A stretch of 57,074 bases of DNA from the NCBI RefSeq assembly GCF_024721315.2, contig NZ_JANFAK020000038.1, forward strand, positions 1 to 57,074. Reading direction: 5' to 3'. The notes below the pieces were generated by a model. That model was not told the origin of the DNA. It searched no databases and saw only the letters and a list, made by a program, of their open reading frames with translations. Below are positions 24,918 through 33,961 of the stretch, one piece after another. This DNA comes from Streptomyces sp. Isolate_45. Its GTDB lineage: Bacteria > Actinomycetota > Actinomycetes > Streptomycetales > Streptomycetaceae. Both the position numbers and the translations under genes were made by a program. Numbering within the stretch: position 1 is the first letter of the stretch; each line of letters opens with the position of its first letter.

Positions 24918-26096
24918 TCAGAGGTGGGCGTTCGACGGGCCCCGGGTCGCCGAGAGCTCGCGGGCCACGTCCTGCGCGTCCCGCAGCACGCGTACCGCGT
25001 TCGACCAGGTCAGCTTCGCCAGGTCGGGGGTGGACCAGCCGCGGGAGAGGAGTTCCGCGATCAGGTTCGGGTAGCCCGAGACGTCGTCCAGGCCGGCCGG
25101 GGTGAAGGCCGTGCCGTCGTAGTCGCCGCCGATGCCGATGTGGTCGACACCGGCCACCTCGCGCATGTGGTCCAGGTGGTCGGCGACCGTGGCCGGCGTG
25201 GCGATGGGACGCGGGTGCGTCTCCTCGAAGGCCCGGTGCAGGGCCATCGCCTCCGACGTGGTGTCGAGGTGGTGGAAACCGTGCGCGCGCAGGTTCTCGT
25301 CGGCGGCCAGGGTCCAGTCGACGGCCGCCTGGAGGACGAACTTCGGTACGAAGGTGGCCATCGCGACGCCGCCGTTGGCCGGCAGCAGTTCGAGGACGTC
25401 GTCCGGCACGTTGCGCGGGTGGTCGCAGACGGCCCGCGCCGAGGAGTGCGAGAAGATCACCGGCGCGACCGACACCGCGAGGGCGTCGCGCATCGTCGTC
25501 GCGGCGACGTGCGAGAGGTCCACCAGCATGCCGACCCGGTTCATCTCGCGGACGACCTCGCGGCCGAAGTCGCTCAGGCCGCCGTGCCGGGGCTCGTCGG
25601 TCGCCGAGTCCGCCCAGTCGATGGTGTCGTTGTGCGTGAGCGTCATGTACCGCACGCCGAGCCGGTGCAGGGCCCGCAGGGTGGCGAGGGAGTTGTTGAT
25701 GGAGTGGCCGCCCTCGGCCCCCATCAGCGAGGCGATCCGGCCCTCGGCGCGGGCCGCCTCCATGTCGTCCGCCGTCAGCGCGAGCCGTAGGGTCCCCGGG
25801 TAGCGCGCGATCAGCTGGCCGACCGCGTCGATCTGTTCCAGCGTGGCGCTGACCGCCTGGTCACCGGCGTAGTCGGAGCGGACGTAGACCGACCAGAACT
25901 GCGCGCCGACGCCGCCGGCCCGCAGCCGGGGGATGTCGGTGTGCAGCCGGCCGCTCTGGTCGGCGGCGATGTCCCGCCGGTCGAGGTCGTAGCGGACCTG
26001 CTCGCGCAGCGCCCACGGCAGGTCGTTGTGCCCGTCGACCACCGGGTGCGCGGCGAGCAGCTCCCGGGCCTGCCCGAGCAGGTCCGCCGCGCTCAC
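24918..26096 (-). CDS. Membrane dipeptidase family M19 (renal dipeptidase-like)
   Basis: 392 aa from a GTG at 26096 that overlaps the purE stop (GTGA). All metal-site residues are intact: His23 and Asp25 in [10 protein letters not shown], Glu128 in LMGAEGGH, His196 in LVDLSH, His217 in [16 protein letters not shown], and Asp325 in [10 protein letters not shown]19 enzymes cleave dipeptides, including L-D forms, with two zinc ions. The S. coelicolor homologue Sco3058 has been studied as the closest bacterial relative of human renal dipeptidase, from memory. There is no signal peptide or GPI site, so it is cytoplasmic. Tight coupling to purE suggests co-expression with purine synthesis, without a clear biochemical reason. 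Confidence 0.92.
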   Translation of the reverse strand: MSAADLLGQARELLAAHPVVDGHNDLPWALREQVRYDLDRRDIAADQSGRLHTDIPRLRAGGVGAQFWSVYVRSDYAGDQAVSATLEQIDAVGQLIARYPGTLRLALTADDMEAARAEGRIASLMGAEGGHSINNSLATLRALHRLGVRYMTLTHNDTIDWADSATDEPRHGGLSDFGREVVREMNRVGMLVDLSHVAATTMRDALAVSVAPVIFSHSSARAVCDHPRNVPDDVLELLPANGGVAMATFVPKFVLQAAVDWTLAADENLRAHGFHHLDTTSEAMALHRAFEETHPRPIATPATVADHLDHMREVAGVDHIGIGGDYDGTAFTPAGLDDVSGYPNLIAELLSRGWSTPDLAKLTWSNAVRVLRDAQDVARELSATRGPSNAHL

Positions 26097-26629
26097 TTGC
26101 CGAATCCGAAGGAGTCCGCGCCGGCGACCTTCGTACGGAGCCGCTTGCCCTTTTCGGTGGCCTGGTCGTTCAGCTCCTGCTGGAAGTCGCGCATCCGCGC
26201 CAGCAGCTCGGGGTCGTGGGCCGCGAGCATGCGGACGGCGAGCAGCCCGGCGTTGCGCGCGCCGGCGACGGAGACCGTCGCGACGGGAACCCCGGCGGGC
26301 ATCTGGACGATCGACAGCAGGGAGTCCATGCCGTCGAGGTACTTCAGCGGGACGGGGACGCCGATGACCGGGAGCGGGGTGACCGAGGCCAGCATGCCGG
26401 GCAGGTGGGCTGCGCCGCCCGCGCCGGCGATGATCGCCTTCAGGCCGCGGTCGGCGGCCTGCTCGCCGTACGCGACCATCTCGCGCGGCATCCGGTGGGC
26501 GGAGACGACGTCGACCTCGTACCGGATCTCGAACTCGTCCAGTGCCTTGGCGGCGGCCTCCATGACCGGCCAGTCGGAGTCCGAGCCCATGACGATGCCG
26601 ATGACGGGGCCGGCGGTGGGGTTGCTCAT
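26093..26629 (-). CDS. purE: N5-carboxyaminoimidazole ribonucleotide mutase
   Basis: 178 aa from the ATG at 26629, which overlaps the purK stop as ATGA. Class I PurE motifs are [27 protein letters not shown] and [18 protein letters not shown]. It converts N5-CAIR to CAIR in purine synthesis, directly after PurK. Length and motifs are ordinary. A C-terminal charged tail extends slightly past the E. coli protein. It is the middle of a purK-purE-dipeptidase operon with overlapping codons on both sides. Confidence 0.97.
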   Translation of the reverse strand: MSNPTAGPVIGIVMGSDSDWPVMEAAAKALDEFEIRYEVDVVSAHRMPREMVAYGEQAADRGLKAIIAGAGGAAHLPGMLASVTPLPVIGVPVPLKYLDGMDSLLSIVQMPAGVPVATVSVAGARNAGLLAVRMLAAHDPELLARMRDFQQELNDQATEKGKRLRTKVAGADSFGFGK

Positions 26630-27765
26630 TCCGTGATCGTTCCTCTGAGGTAGCCGGCTGCGTGACGTGCGCGCTCCAGCACATCGTCCAGGTCGTCGCC
26701 GTAGGTGTTGACGTGGCCGACCTTGCGGCCGTGTTTCACGTCCTTGCCGTACATGTGGATCTTCAGCTGCGGGTCGTGGGCCATGCAGTGCAGGTACGCC
26801 GCGTACATGTCGGGGTAGTCCCCGCCCAGCACGTTGGCCATGACCGTCCAGCGGGCCCGCGGGCGCGGGTCGCCCAAGGGGAGGTCCAGGACGGCCCGGA
26901 CGTGGTTGGCGAACTGCGAGGTGACCGCGCCGTCCTGGGTCCAGTGCCCGCTGTTGTGCGGGCGCATGGCCAGTTCGTTGACGAGGATGCGGCCGTCGGC
27001 GGTCTCGAACAGTTCCACGGCCAGGTGGCCGGTCACGTCGAGTTCCTTGGCGATGCGCAGGGCGAGCGCCTGGGCCTCGCCCGCCAGCTCCTCCGAGAGG
27101 TTCGGGGCGGGGGCGATCACCGTGTCGCAGACGCCGTCGACCTGGACGGACTCCACGACGGGATAGGCGACGGCCTGGCCGTGCGGGGAGCGGACGATGT
27201 TCGCCGCGAGCTCGCGGACGTACTCGACCTTCTCCTCCGCGAGGACCGGGACGCCCGCCTTGAAGGGGGCCTCCGCGTCCTCGGGGGTGCGGACGAACCA
27301 CACCCCCTTGCCGTCGTACCCGCCGCGCACCGTCTTGAGGATGACGGGGAAGCCGCCCACCTCGTCCGCGAAGGCCACCGCGTCCGCCGGATCGCTCACG
27401 ATCCGGTGGCGGGGGCTGGGCGCGCCGATCTCGTCGAGGCGGGCGCGCATCACCCCCTTGTCCGCGGCGTGCACCAACGCGTCGGGCCCCGGTCGGACGG
27501 GGATGCCGTCCGCTTCCAGGGCCCGCAGGTGTGCGATGGGCACGTGCTCGTGGTCGAAGGTGATCACGTCGCAGCCGCGCGCGAAGGCGCGGAGCGTCTC
27601 CAGGTCGCGATAGTCGCCGATGACGACGTCGCTCACGACCTGGGCCGCCGAGTCCTGTGGGGTGTCACTGAGGATCTTGAATTTGATGCCGAGGGGGATA
27701 CCCGCCTCGTGGGTCATGCGGGCGAGCTGTCCGCCGCCGACCATGCCGACTACCGGGAACGTCAC
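26626..27765 (-). CDS. purK: N5-carboxyaminoimidazole ribonucleotide synthase
   Basis: 379 aa from a GTG at 27765; an adjacent GTG at 27768 is equally possible. An ATP-grasp enzyme: [15 protein letters not shown] at the N-terminus, then [15 protein letters not shown] for the ATP-binding lysine and glycine loop. [16 protein letters not shown], with metal and substrate ligands, is the PurK signature. It makes N5-CAIR from AIR, bicarbonate and ATP. No ideal Shine-Dalgarno distance is seen, and TACCCT lies a few bases upstream, so a leaderless transcript is possible. Longer upstream frames are translated non-coding sequence. Confidence 0.95.
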   Translation of the reverse strand: MTFPVVGMVGGGQLARMTHEAGIPLGIKFKILSDTPQDSAAQVVSDVVIGDYRDLETLRAFARGCDVITFDHEHVPIAHLRALEADGIPVRPGPDALVHAADKGVMRARLDEIGAPSPRHRIVSDPADAVAFADEVGGFPVILKTVRGGYDGKGVWFVRTPEDAEAPFKAGVPVLAEEKVEYVRELAANIVRSPHGQAVAYPVVESVQVDGVCDTVIAPAPNLSEELAGEAQALALRIAKELDVTGHLAVELFETADGRILVNELAMRPHNSGHWTQDGAVTSQFANHVRAVLDLPLGDPRPRARWTVMANVLGGDYPDMYAAYLHCMAHDPQLKIHMYGKDVKHGRKVGHVNTYGDDLDDVLERARHAAGYLRGTITE

Positions 27766-27985
27766 CACTCCAGGGTATCCGTCGGTATTCCGCCATCCGG
27801 ACCCGCGTCGGCACGACCCGTCCGGCGGACCCGTCGGTTCCGCCGGAGGGCCCGTGTGCCGTGCGTCGCAAGGGGTGCCAACGCACGGACGGAGCCCGCG
27901 GGCGACACTTACCATGAACGGGTTGACGAAATCGAGTGACGCCTCAGCGAGGGGCGACGACGACGGACAGGGACTGAACCATCAC

Positions 27986-28516
27986 ATGAGCACGCCGAAA
28001 GCAGCACCGCTGACCGAGCGCTTCCGCGGCCTCGCCCGGGAGATCATCAAGTTCGGCGCGGTCGGCGGCTTGGGTGTCCTGGTCAATTTCGGTGTGTTCA
28101 ACCTGCTCCGGAGCACGACCGACCTCCAGACCGTGCGGGCGAACGTCATAGCCATCGTGGTGGCGATCATCACCAACTACATCGGCTTCCGGTACTTCAC
28201 CTACCGTGACCGCGACCTCGGCGGCCGTCGACGCGAGATGTTCCTGTTCGTGCTGTTCAGCGGCATCGGCATGGTCATCGAGAGCGGTGTGCTGTACGCG
28301 GCGACGTACGGGTTCGGCTGGGACAGCTCGCTGCAGAACAACGTCTTCAAGTTCCTCGGCATGGGCGTGGCGACCGTCTTCCGCTTCTGGTCCTACCGGA
28401 CCTGGGTCTTCAAGGCCCTGCCCACGCCGGCCGTGCCCTCGCTGGTCGTGGAGCAGCGTGACGGCCACGAGGCGCCGGTGACCGCGCTCGCCCCGGAGCC
28501 GGCGGCCACCAACTAG
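27986..28516 (+). CDS. GtrA family membrane protein
   Basis: 176 aa from the ATG at 27986; an in-frame ATG at 27914 would add 24 polar residues and is less likely. Four membrane helices are visible (IIKFGAVGGLGVLVNFGVF, NVIAIVVAIITNYIGFRYF, MFLFVLFSGIGMVIESGVL, FLGMGVATVFRFWSYRTWVF). The spacing and the N-Y-x-G-F-R-Y-F-T-Y motif are typical of GtrA proteins. These are thought to flip or hold polyprenyl-phosphate sugars for envelope glycosylation. The C-terminal 30 residues are a soluble tail. It is divergent from purK, so its link to nearby envelope glycan genes is functional rather than operonic. Confidence 0.85.
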   Translation: MSTPKAAPLTERFRGLAREIIKFGAVGGLGVLVNFGVFNLLRSTTDLQTVRANVIAIVVAIITNYIGFRYFTYRDRDLGGRRREMFLFVLFSGIGMVIESGVLYAATYGFGWDSSLQNNVFKFLGMGVATVFRFWSYRTWVFKALPTPAVPSLVVEQRDGHEAPVTALAPEPAATN

Positions 28517-28533
28517 TACGACCGCCCGAACCC

Positions 28534-29799
28534 TCACCGCACCGTCCGCGACGGTTCCGTCCCTTCCGGAGCGGTGGTGCTGAGGAAGAGGGCGAACACC
28601 GGCGGCTGGGTCTGGAGCAGTTCCAGCCGGCCGCCGTCCGCTTCGGCGAGGTCCCGGGCGACGGCCAGGCCGATGCCCGTGGAGTTGCGGCCGCTGATGG
28701 CCCGCTCGAAGATCCGGTTGCCGAGGTCCGGCGGAACGCCGGGGCCCTCGTCGGTGACCTCCAGTACGGTCTGGTTGCCCGTGACCCTGGTGCGCAGCGC
28801 GACCGTGCCGCCCCCGTGCATCAGCGCGTTCTCGACGAGGGTCGCCAGGACCTGGGAGACCGCCCCGGGCGTGCCCACGGCGCGCATGCCCGTCCTCCCG
28901 GAGCGCACGATGGCCCGTCCGGCGCTGCGGTAGGCCGGCCGCCACTCCTCCACCTGCTGTTTGACGACCTCGTCCAGGTCGAAGGGGACCGCGGAGCCGG
29001 TCCGCGGGTCCCGCGAGTTCGTGAGCAGCCGCTGGACGACGTCCGTGAGTCGCTCCACCTGGGTGAGGGCGATCGTCGCCTCCTCCCGTACGGTCTCCAG
29101 GTCGTCGGTGACCGTGATCTCCTCCAGCCGCATCGACAGGGCCGTCAGCGGGGTGCGCAGCTGGTGGGAGGCGTCGGCGGCGAGGCGCCGTTCGGCCGTG
29201 AGCATCCGTCCGATCCGCTCGGCGCTGGCGTCCAGCACGTCCGCGACCCGGTCCAGCTCGGGGACTCCGTACCGCTTGTGGCGGGGGCGCGGGTCGCCCG
29301 ATCCCAGGCGCTCGGCGGTCTCGGCGAGGTCGGTGAGCGGGGAGGCCAGTCGGTTGGCCTGGCGTACGGCGAGCAGGACGGCCGCCACGACGGCCAGCAG
29401 GGCCACCGCGCCGACCACGGCCAGGGTCCGTCCGACCTCCCTGGTGACCGTGGAGCGGGTCTCCTCCACCAGGACGGTCTCGCCCTGCTCACCGCGCGCG
29501 GTGCCCCGGATGACGCTGCCCTCGATGCGGTGGCCGACCTCGACGACCTGCTGTCCGGGGACGGTGATGCGGGCGTACGTGCCGAGGTCCAGCTGCTCGG
29601 CGAGCGCGGCGGCGTCGACGGGTTTGCGTTCCAGGGCGTCCGCCTCGACGATGCCCAGCAGCCGCAGGGCCTCGGACCCGATGCGGTCCTGGGCACTGCT
29701 GGTGATGGTCCGGGTCTCCACGATGACCAGGGAGACCCCGAACACGGCGATCACGACGAGCACCACGGCGAGCGTGGAGTTGATCAGGCGGCGGCGCAT
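28534..29799 (-). CDS. Sensor histidine kinase
   Basis: 421 aa from the ATG at 29799. Two membrane helices (about 8-28 and 125-145) enclose an extracytoplasmic sensor of about 95 residues. A HAMP linker follows, then the dimerisation box DASHQLRTPLTAL with the phospho-accepting His. The ATPase domain has LVENALMHGGG (N-box), EVTDEGPGVPPD (G1) and NSTGIGLAVARDLAEADGG (G2). The sensor has no motif I recognise, so the stimulus is unknown. Its gene follows the response-regulator gene by 59 bases and is certainly its partner. Confidence 0.93.
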   Translation of the reverse strand: MRRRLINSTLAVVLVVIAVFGVSLVIVETRTITSSAQDRIGSEALRLLGIVEADALERKPVDAAALAEQLDLGTYARITVPGQQVVEVGHRIEGSVIRGTARGEQGETVLVEETRSTVTREVGRTLAVVGAVALLAVVAAVLLAVRQANRLASPLTDLAETAERLGSGDPRPRHKRYGVPELDRVADVLDASAERIGRMLTAERRLAADASHQLRTPLTALSMRLEEITVTDDLETVREEATIALTQVERLTDVVQRLLTNSRDPRTGSAVPFDLDEVVKQQVEEWRPAYRSAGRAIVRSGRTGMRAVGTPGAVSQVLATLVENALMHGGGTVALRTRVTGNQTVLEVTDEGPGVPPDLGNRIFERAISGRNSTGIGLAVARDLAEADGGRLELLQTQPPVFALFLSTTAPEGTEPSRTVR

Positions 29800-29858
29800 G
29801 CCTTAGAGGATGCCCCAGGGCCCGGCGTCGAACTCCCGTCGTCGCCCGGAGGGCGGCC

Positions 29859-30536
29859 TCAGCTCTTCTCGAAGCGGAAGCCGACGCCTCGGACGGTGGC
29901 GATGTAGCGGGGGTTGGCCGCGTCGTCGCCGAGCTTCTTGCGGAGCCAGGAGATGTGCATGTCGAGGGTCTTGGTGGAGGACCACCAGGTGGTGTCCCAG
30001 ACCTCGCGCATCAGCTGGTCGCGGGTGACGACCCGGCCGGCGTCACGGACGAGGACGCGCAGGAGGTCGAACTCCTTGGCGGTGAGCTGGAGCTCCTCCT
30101 CCCCCATCCAGGCGCGGTGCGACTCGACGTCGATCCGCACGCCGTGGGTGGCGGGGGGCTGGACGGTCTCGGCGGCGCCGCGCCGCAGCAGGGCCCGGAC
30201 GCGGGCGAGCAGTTCGGCGAGCCGGAAGGGCTTGGTCACGTAGTCGTCGGCGCCGGCGTCGAGGCCGACGACCGTGTCGACCTCGTCGGCCCGGGCGGTC
30301 AGGACCAGGATCGGGAAGCCGTGGCCTTCGGCGCGCAGCCGGCGGGCGACCTCCAGGCCGTCCATTCCGGGCAGACCCAGGTCCAGGACGACGAGGTCGA
30401 TACCGCCCTGGAGTCCGGCGTCCAGGGCGGTGGGGCCGTCCTCCCGGACCTCGACCTCGTACCCCTCCCGGCGCAGGGCGCGGGCCAGGGGTTCCGAGAT
30501 GGATGCGTCGTCCTCGGCGAGCAGTACACGCGTCAT
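29859..30536 (-). CDS. OmpR-family response regulator
   Basis: 225 aa from the ATG at 30536. The receiver domain has LLAEDDASIS, the phospho-acceptor Asp in LVVLDLGLPGMDG and the Lys in YVTKPFRLAEL. A winged-helix DNA-binding domain follows (LTAKEFDLLRVLVRDAGRVV, then TLDMHISWLRKKLGDD). I see no Shine-Dalgarno sequence before the start. Together with the downstream kinase it forms a two-component system; target genes cannot be inferred, though the divergent peptide transporter is a natural candidate. Confidence 0.94.
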   Translation of the reverse strand: MTRVLLAEDDASISEPLARALRREGYEVEVREDGPTALDAGLQGGIDLVVLDLGLPGMDGLEVARRLRAEGHGFPILVLTARADEVDTVVGLDAGADDYVTKPFRLAELLARVRALLRRGAAETVQPPATHGVRIDVESHRAWMGEEELQLTAKEFDLLRVLVRDAGRVVTRDQLMREVWDTTWWSSTKTLDMHISWLRKKLGDDAANPRYIATVRGVGFRFEKS

Positions 30537-31008
30537 GTGGGTGATGTTAGTCCGCGGCGGGTCAAAGGAGAGGCCCTCCTGCGGGCCCCTCGCTATCTGT
30601 GCTTGCGTACGGCCCGGCACCTTCGAATATGGTCGATCGGTTCCCTCGGAACCTGTGATCCATATCTCAAGTCCTTCCATATGCCGCAGTGTCGTGTCGT
30701 ATGGTGGCGAGACGCCTCATGCACTACTCCGGGGATCCTTGTGCCGAAAAGCGAGCCAAGGACCTCAAATTCTGCTCTGGTCGGATTGCTCCGACCCAGA
30801 TGACAGTGAATGACCTGTGGGCCGGGCCCTGCGCGCGAAGGTGCGCGCCGGGCGTGGATCCCGGTTACGGCTGACCCCTCGACTCCGGCATCCCGGAGGG
30901 CGAGACCCCCGGGCGTGGGGTGGGACATCCGTCGCCGGTGCCGGCCACCCCCCACCGGGCGCAGTTCGGCTCACGAAGCCGAGCGTCCCGAGCAAGCAAG
31001 GATCGACC
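30537..31008. other. 472-base divergent regulatory region before the peptide transporter
   Basis: No gene is supported. The first 250 bases have lower GC than the surroundings and hold small inverted repeats: GGTTCC/GGAACC at 30639-30653, and GTCGGATTGCTCCGAC near 30780-30795. The length and AT-rich character suggest one or more promoters for the transporter and for the two-component genes. An open frame on the minus strand (120 residues, His/Arg-rich) has no coding character. Confidence 0.5.
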
Positions 31009-32529
31009 ATGGCTTCCAGCCTGACGACGGCTTCTCCGAGCCCAGCTCACGAGAAGACCCTCTTCGGCCACCCGATCGGCCTGGCCACGCTGTTCATGAC
31101 CGAGATGTGGGAGCGCTTCTCCTACTACGGCATGCGTGCGCTTCTCGTTCTGTACTTGGTCTCCGGCGGTGTGGACGCCGCGACCGGGAGCCAGGGCGGC
31201 GGGCTCGGCTTCACAGCTGCGACGGCCACGGCGATCTACTCCGTGTACGTGGCCATGGTCTACCTCATGGCCATGCCGGGCGGCTGGTTCGGCGACCGGG
31301 TCTGGGGCGCCCGCAAGACGGTCGCCATCGCCAGCTTCGTGATCATGGCGGGCCACGTGGCGCTCGCCGTGCCCGGGCAGCTGGCGTTCTTCGTCGGCCT
31401 GTTGCTGGTCGCGGTCGGTTCCGGTCTGCTGAAGGCCAACATCTCCACGATGGTCGGCCACCTGTACAAGGACGCGGACGACTCGCGCCGTGACAGTGGC
31501 TTCACGATCTTCTACATCGGCATCAACGTGGGTGCCTTCGCGGCGCCGATCGCCATCGGCACCATCGGCGAGACCATCAACTGGCACCTCGGCTTCTTCC
31601 TCGCCGCTGTCGGCATGGGCGTCGGCCTGGTCATCTTCCTGCTTGCCGGCAGCACCTTGAGCCCGAAGAGCAGCATCGTCCCGAACCCGCTGACCCCGGC
31701 CGAGCGCAAGGCCGTGAGCGTCAAGGCCCTCGCGGTCCTGGCCGTCGTCGCCGTCTTCTATGCCGCCGTGGTCTCGGCGGACATGTTCACCATCAAGTGG
31801 GCGCTGTACCCGATAACGATCGCCGGCCTGATCATCCCGGTCGCGGTCCTCGTGCGCATCAAGCGGGACAAGGACCTGTCCGCCGGTGAGCAGACCCGGA
31901 TGAGTGCCTACATCTGGTTCTTCGTGGCCGCCGCCGTCTTCTGGATGATCTACGACCAGGGCGGTTCGACCCTCTCGCTCTTCGGTGACAAGAGCTCCGA
32001 GCGCAGCCTGTTCGGCTGGGAGGTTCCGACCGTCCTCTTCCAGTCGCTGAACCCGCTCTTCGTGGTGGCCCTGGCCCCGATCTTCGCCGCCGCGTGGGTG
32101 GCCCTGGCCCGCCGGAAGCGTGAGCCCAGCACCATCGTGAAGTTCTCGGTGGCCCTGGTCATCGTCGGAGCCTCGTTCTTCGTCTTCGCCGTGCCGCTGA
32201 GCCAGGTCGCCGGTAACGACACCAAGGTCACCATGTGGTGGCTGGTGCTGATCTTCCTGATGCACACGATCGCCGAGCTGTTCCTTTCCCCCGTCGGCCT
32301 GTCGGTCACGACGAAGATGGCGCCGCAGAAGTACGCGTCCCAGATGATGGGCGTCTGGTTCCTGGCCGTCACCGCCGGTGACTGCATCACCGGTCTGCTC
32401 AGCCTGGCCGATGTGAAGCTGAACGGCGTCGGGGTGATCCTCTTCCAGGCGGCCGCCGCCGTGCTCGCCGGTGTCGCGATCTACATGTACCGCAAGAAGG
32501 TCAACGCGCTGATGGGCGACGTGAACTGA
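31009..32529 (+). CDS. POT/PTR2 family proton-dependent oligopeptide transporter
   Basis: 506 aa from the ATG at 31009, with AAGGA about six bases upstream. Signature motifs are MWERFSYYGMRALLVLYL (helix 1), GGWFGDRVWGARKTV (helix 2-3 loop) and GFTIFYIGINVGAF (helix 5). About fourteen membrane helices are expected, as in bacterial DtpT-like proteins. It should import di- and tripeptides with protons. With an M19 dipeptidase 5 kb away, imported dipeptides, including D-residue ones from wall turnover, could be split in the cytoplasm; this is inference. A strong terminator follows. Confidence 0.93.
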   Translation: MASSLTTASPSPAHEKTLFGHPIGLATLFMTEMWERFSYYGMRALLVLYLVSGGVDAATGSQGGGLGFTAATATAIYSVYVAMVYLMAMPGGWFGDRVWGARKTVAIASFVIMAGHVALAVPGQLAFFVGLLLVAVGSGLLKANISTMVGHLYKDADDSRRDSGFTIFYIGINVGAFAAPIAIGTIGETINWHLGFFLAAVGMGVGLVIFLLAGSTLSPKSSIVPNPLTPAERKAVSVKALAVLAVVAVFYAAVVSADMFTIKWALYPITIAGLIIPVAVLVRIKRDKDLSAGEQTRMSAYIWFFVAAAVFWMIYDQGGSTLSLFGDKSSERSLFGWEVPTVLFQSLNPLFVVALAPIFAAAWVALARRKREPSTIVKFSVALVIVGASFFVFAVPLSQVAGNDTKVTMWWLVLIFLMHTIAELFLSPVGLSVTTKMAPQKYASQMMGVWFLAVTAGDCITGLLSLADVKLNGVGVILFQAAAAVLAGVAIYMYRKKVNALMGDVN

Positions 32530-32550
32530 GGCGTCCCCGCCCCGTAGGAC

Positions 32551-32588
32551 CAACGGCCCGGCACACCGGAAGGTGTGCCGGGCCGTTG
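32551..32588. terminator. Bidirectional hairpin terminator
   Basis: A 17-bp perfect stem (CAACGGCCCGGCACACC at 32551-32567, complement at 32572-32588) closed by a GGAA loop, between the peptide transporter and the convergent surface operon. Confidence 0.92.
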
Positions 32589-32605
32589 CGCTGTGCCGGG
32601 GGGGG

Positions 32606-33961
32606 CTACCTCGTGCCGCGCAGGCGGCGCCACGGGGTGAAGGCGAACACGGCGCCGCCGAGGAGGATCACCGTGCCGGCGACCAGGGCGAGGGCCTTGA
32701 TGCCGCCCTCGTCCTCCGCGCCGGTCTCGGCGAGCCCGCCCGAGGCGGCGGACGAACCGCCGGTGGTGGCTCCGGTGGTGCCGGCCGTGGTGGAGCCGCT
32801 GCCGCCCGGCTGGGCGGCGGTGTCCAGCTCCAGCGAGACGCCGCTGCTGGTCGCCTTGCAGGGCACGTTGATCGGGGTGGATCCCGGGGCCATCGTGACG
32901 TCGATCGTCAGCTGGTCGGGGCTCAGCGTCACCTTGCCCGACTTCCCGGGCTTGTAGGTGCCGGTCATGTCGCTGAGGCTGACCGGGGCCTTGTCGGGGA
33001 TGGGGTCGGCGTTGGCCGGGCCGGTGACCTTGACCGTGCCGGAGTCGGCGCCGCCCAGCTTGACGTTCATCGACGGCTTGAGCGCGCCGGCCGGCAGCGC
33101 CATGGGAGCGGCCATCGCCCCCTTGGCGGTCTTGACGGTGAGCTGGTAGTCGCCGCCGCTCTTCTTGGCGTTGATCGTCACCGGCGTCTTGATGCCGCCG
33201 GGGACGACCGGACCGCAGTCGAAGGCGACCTCGACGGCCTTGCCCGGGAAGTCGGTCTGTCCTCCCCCGCCGCCGGTGGTGGAGCCGGTCGTCGCGCCGC
33301 CGGTGGTCGCGCCGCCGGTGGTGGAGCCGGTGGTCGCGCCGCCGGTGGTCGCGCCCGTGGTCGCGCCGCCCGTCGTGGAACCGGTCGTCGCGCCGCCGGT
33401 CGTCGCGCCGCCCGTGGAGCCCTCGGAGACGTCGATGGTGGCGCCCCCCGAGACGGTGCCCACCGGGGCGCACTTGGTGACGAAGGTGCCGAAGGGGAAG
33501 GAGACGGCGACCTCGTACCGGCCCGGTGTCAGCGTGACCTTGCCCGCCTTGGTCAGCTTCAGCTTGCCCTTCATCGTCGACATGACCATGGGGGCCTTCT
33601 TCGGGATCTCCGGGTTCTTCTTCTCCCCGACGACCTTCAGCTCGCCCCCCGCGCCGCCCACCGTGAACCAGCCGGTGGGCACGACTGAGTCCTTCGGGAT
33701 CACCATGAGGTCGGTGTTGTTGGAGGCGGGTTTGACGGTCTCCCACGACACGTCGACCTCGTCGCCCACCTTGGCCGTGGCCGGGGCCGTGATCTTGACG
33801 GTGCTCTCGCCCTCCACCGGGTCGCCGCCGCCCGCGGGCGGTACGCACTTGACCTTGTAGGTGGCATCGGCGGCCTGGGCGGGGGAAGCCGCCATGGCGA
33901 TGCCCGCGCCGCCGAGCAGCAGCGCGACCAGGGCCGCGCTCGCCCTCCGTTGGGTGTTCAC
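32606..33961 (-). CDS. LAETG-anchored surface protein with two paired-Cys beta domains and a Thr-Gly repeat linker
   Basis: 451 aa from a GTG at 33961 with AAGGGAC five bases upstream. Signal peptide (1-30, ending SPAQAA), domain A (31-180; Cys39 and Cys164), a low-complexity linker of G/A/S-T-T-G repeats (181-235), and domain B (236-385; Cys249 and Cys368) follow. A Ser/Thr stalk, the sortase motif LAETG at 410-414, a membrane helix and an Arg-rich end complete it. LAxTG is the motif favoured by class E sortases of high-GC Gram-positives. Domain B is homologous to the body of the LPQTG protein encoded first in the operon (shared GTYKPGKSGKVT and GTYTPKKSGKVT). It is the last gene of the four; function unknown. 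Confidence 0.85.
   Translation of the reverse strand: MNTQRRASAALVALLLGGAGIAMAASPAQAADATYKVKCVPPAGGGDPVEGESTVKITAPATAKVGDEVDVSWETVKPASNNTDLMVIPKDSVVPTGWFTVGGAGGELKVVGEKKNPEIPKKAPMVMSTMKGKLKLTKAGKVTLTPGRYEVAVSFPFGTFVTKCAPVGTVSGGATIDVSEGSTGGATTGGATTGSTTGGATTGATTGGATTGSTTGGATTGGATTGSTTGGGGGQTDFPGKAVEVAFDCGPVVPGGIKTPVTINAKKSGGDYQLTVKTAKGAMAAPMALPAGALKPSMNVKLGGADSGTVKVTGPANADPIPDKAPVSLSDMTGTYKPGKSGKVTLSPDQLTIDVTMAPGSTPINVPCKATSSGVSLELDTAAQPGGSGSTTAGTTGATTGGSSAASGGLAETGAEDEGGIKALALVAGTVILLGGAVFAFTPWRRLRGTR
33270..33420 (-). repeat. Short tandem repeats coding for a Thr-Gly linker
   Basis: About eight near-identical 12- to 18-base units built around GTCGCGCCGCCGGTG on the plus strand encode the GGATTGG/GSTTGG linker. 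Repeats this similar can gain or lose units by slippage, changing how far domain A reaches from the wall. Confidence 0.8.

Noticed and set aside
24918..26684. Single frame joining the dipeptidase with upstream sequence across purE
   Set aside because: The part before 26096 runs out of frame through purE and is Arg/Pro-rich. The GTG at 26096, with the GTGA overlap, gives a normal M19 N-terminus.
30593..30955. 120-codon minus-strand frame upstream of the peptide transporter
   Set aside because: His/Arg-rich, no ribosome-binding site, atypical codon position use; more likely promoter DNA.
33270..33420. CRISPR-like array
   Set aside because: The repeats are in-frame coding units of a Thr-Gly linker without spacers of constant length.
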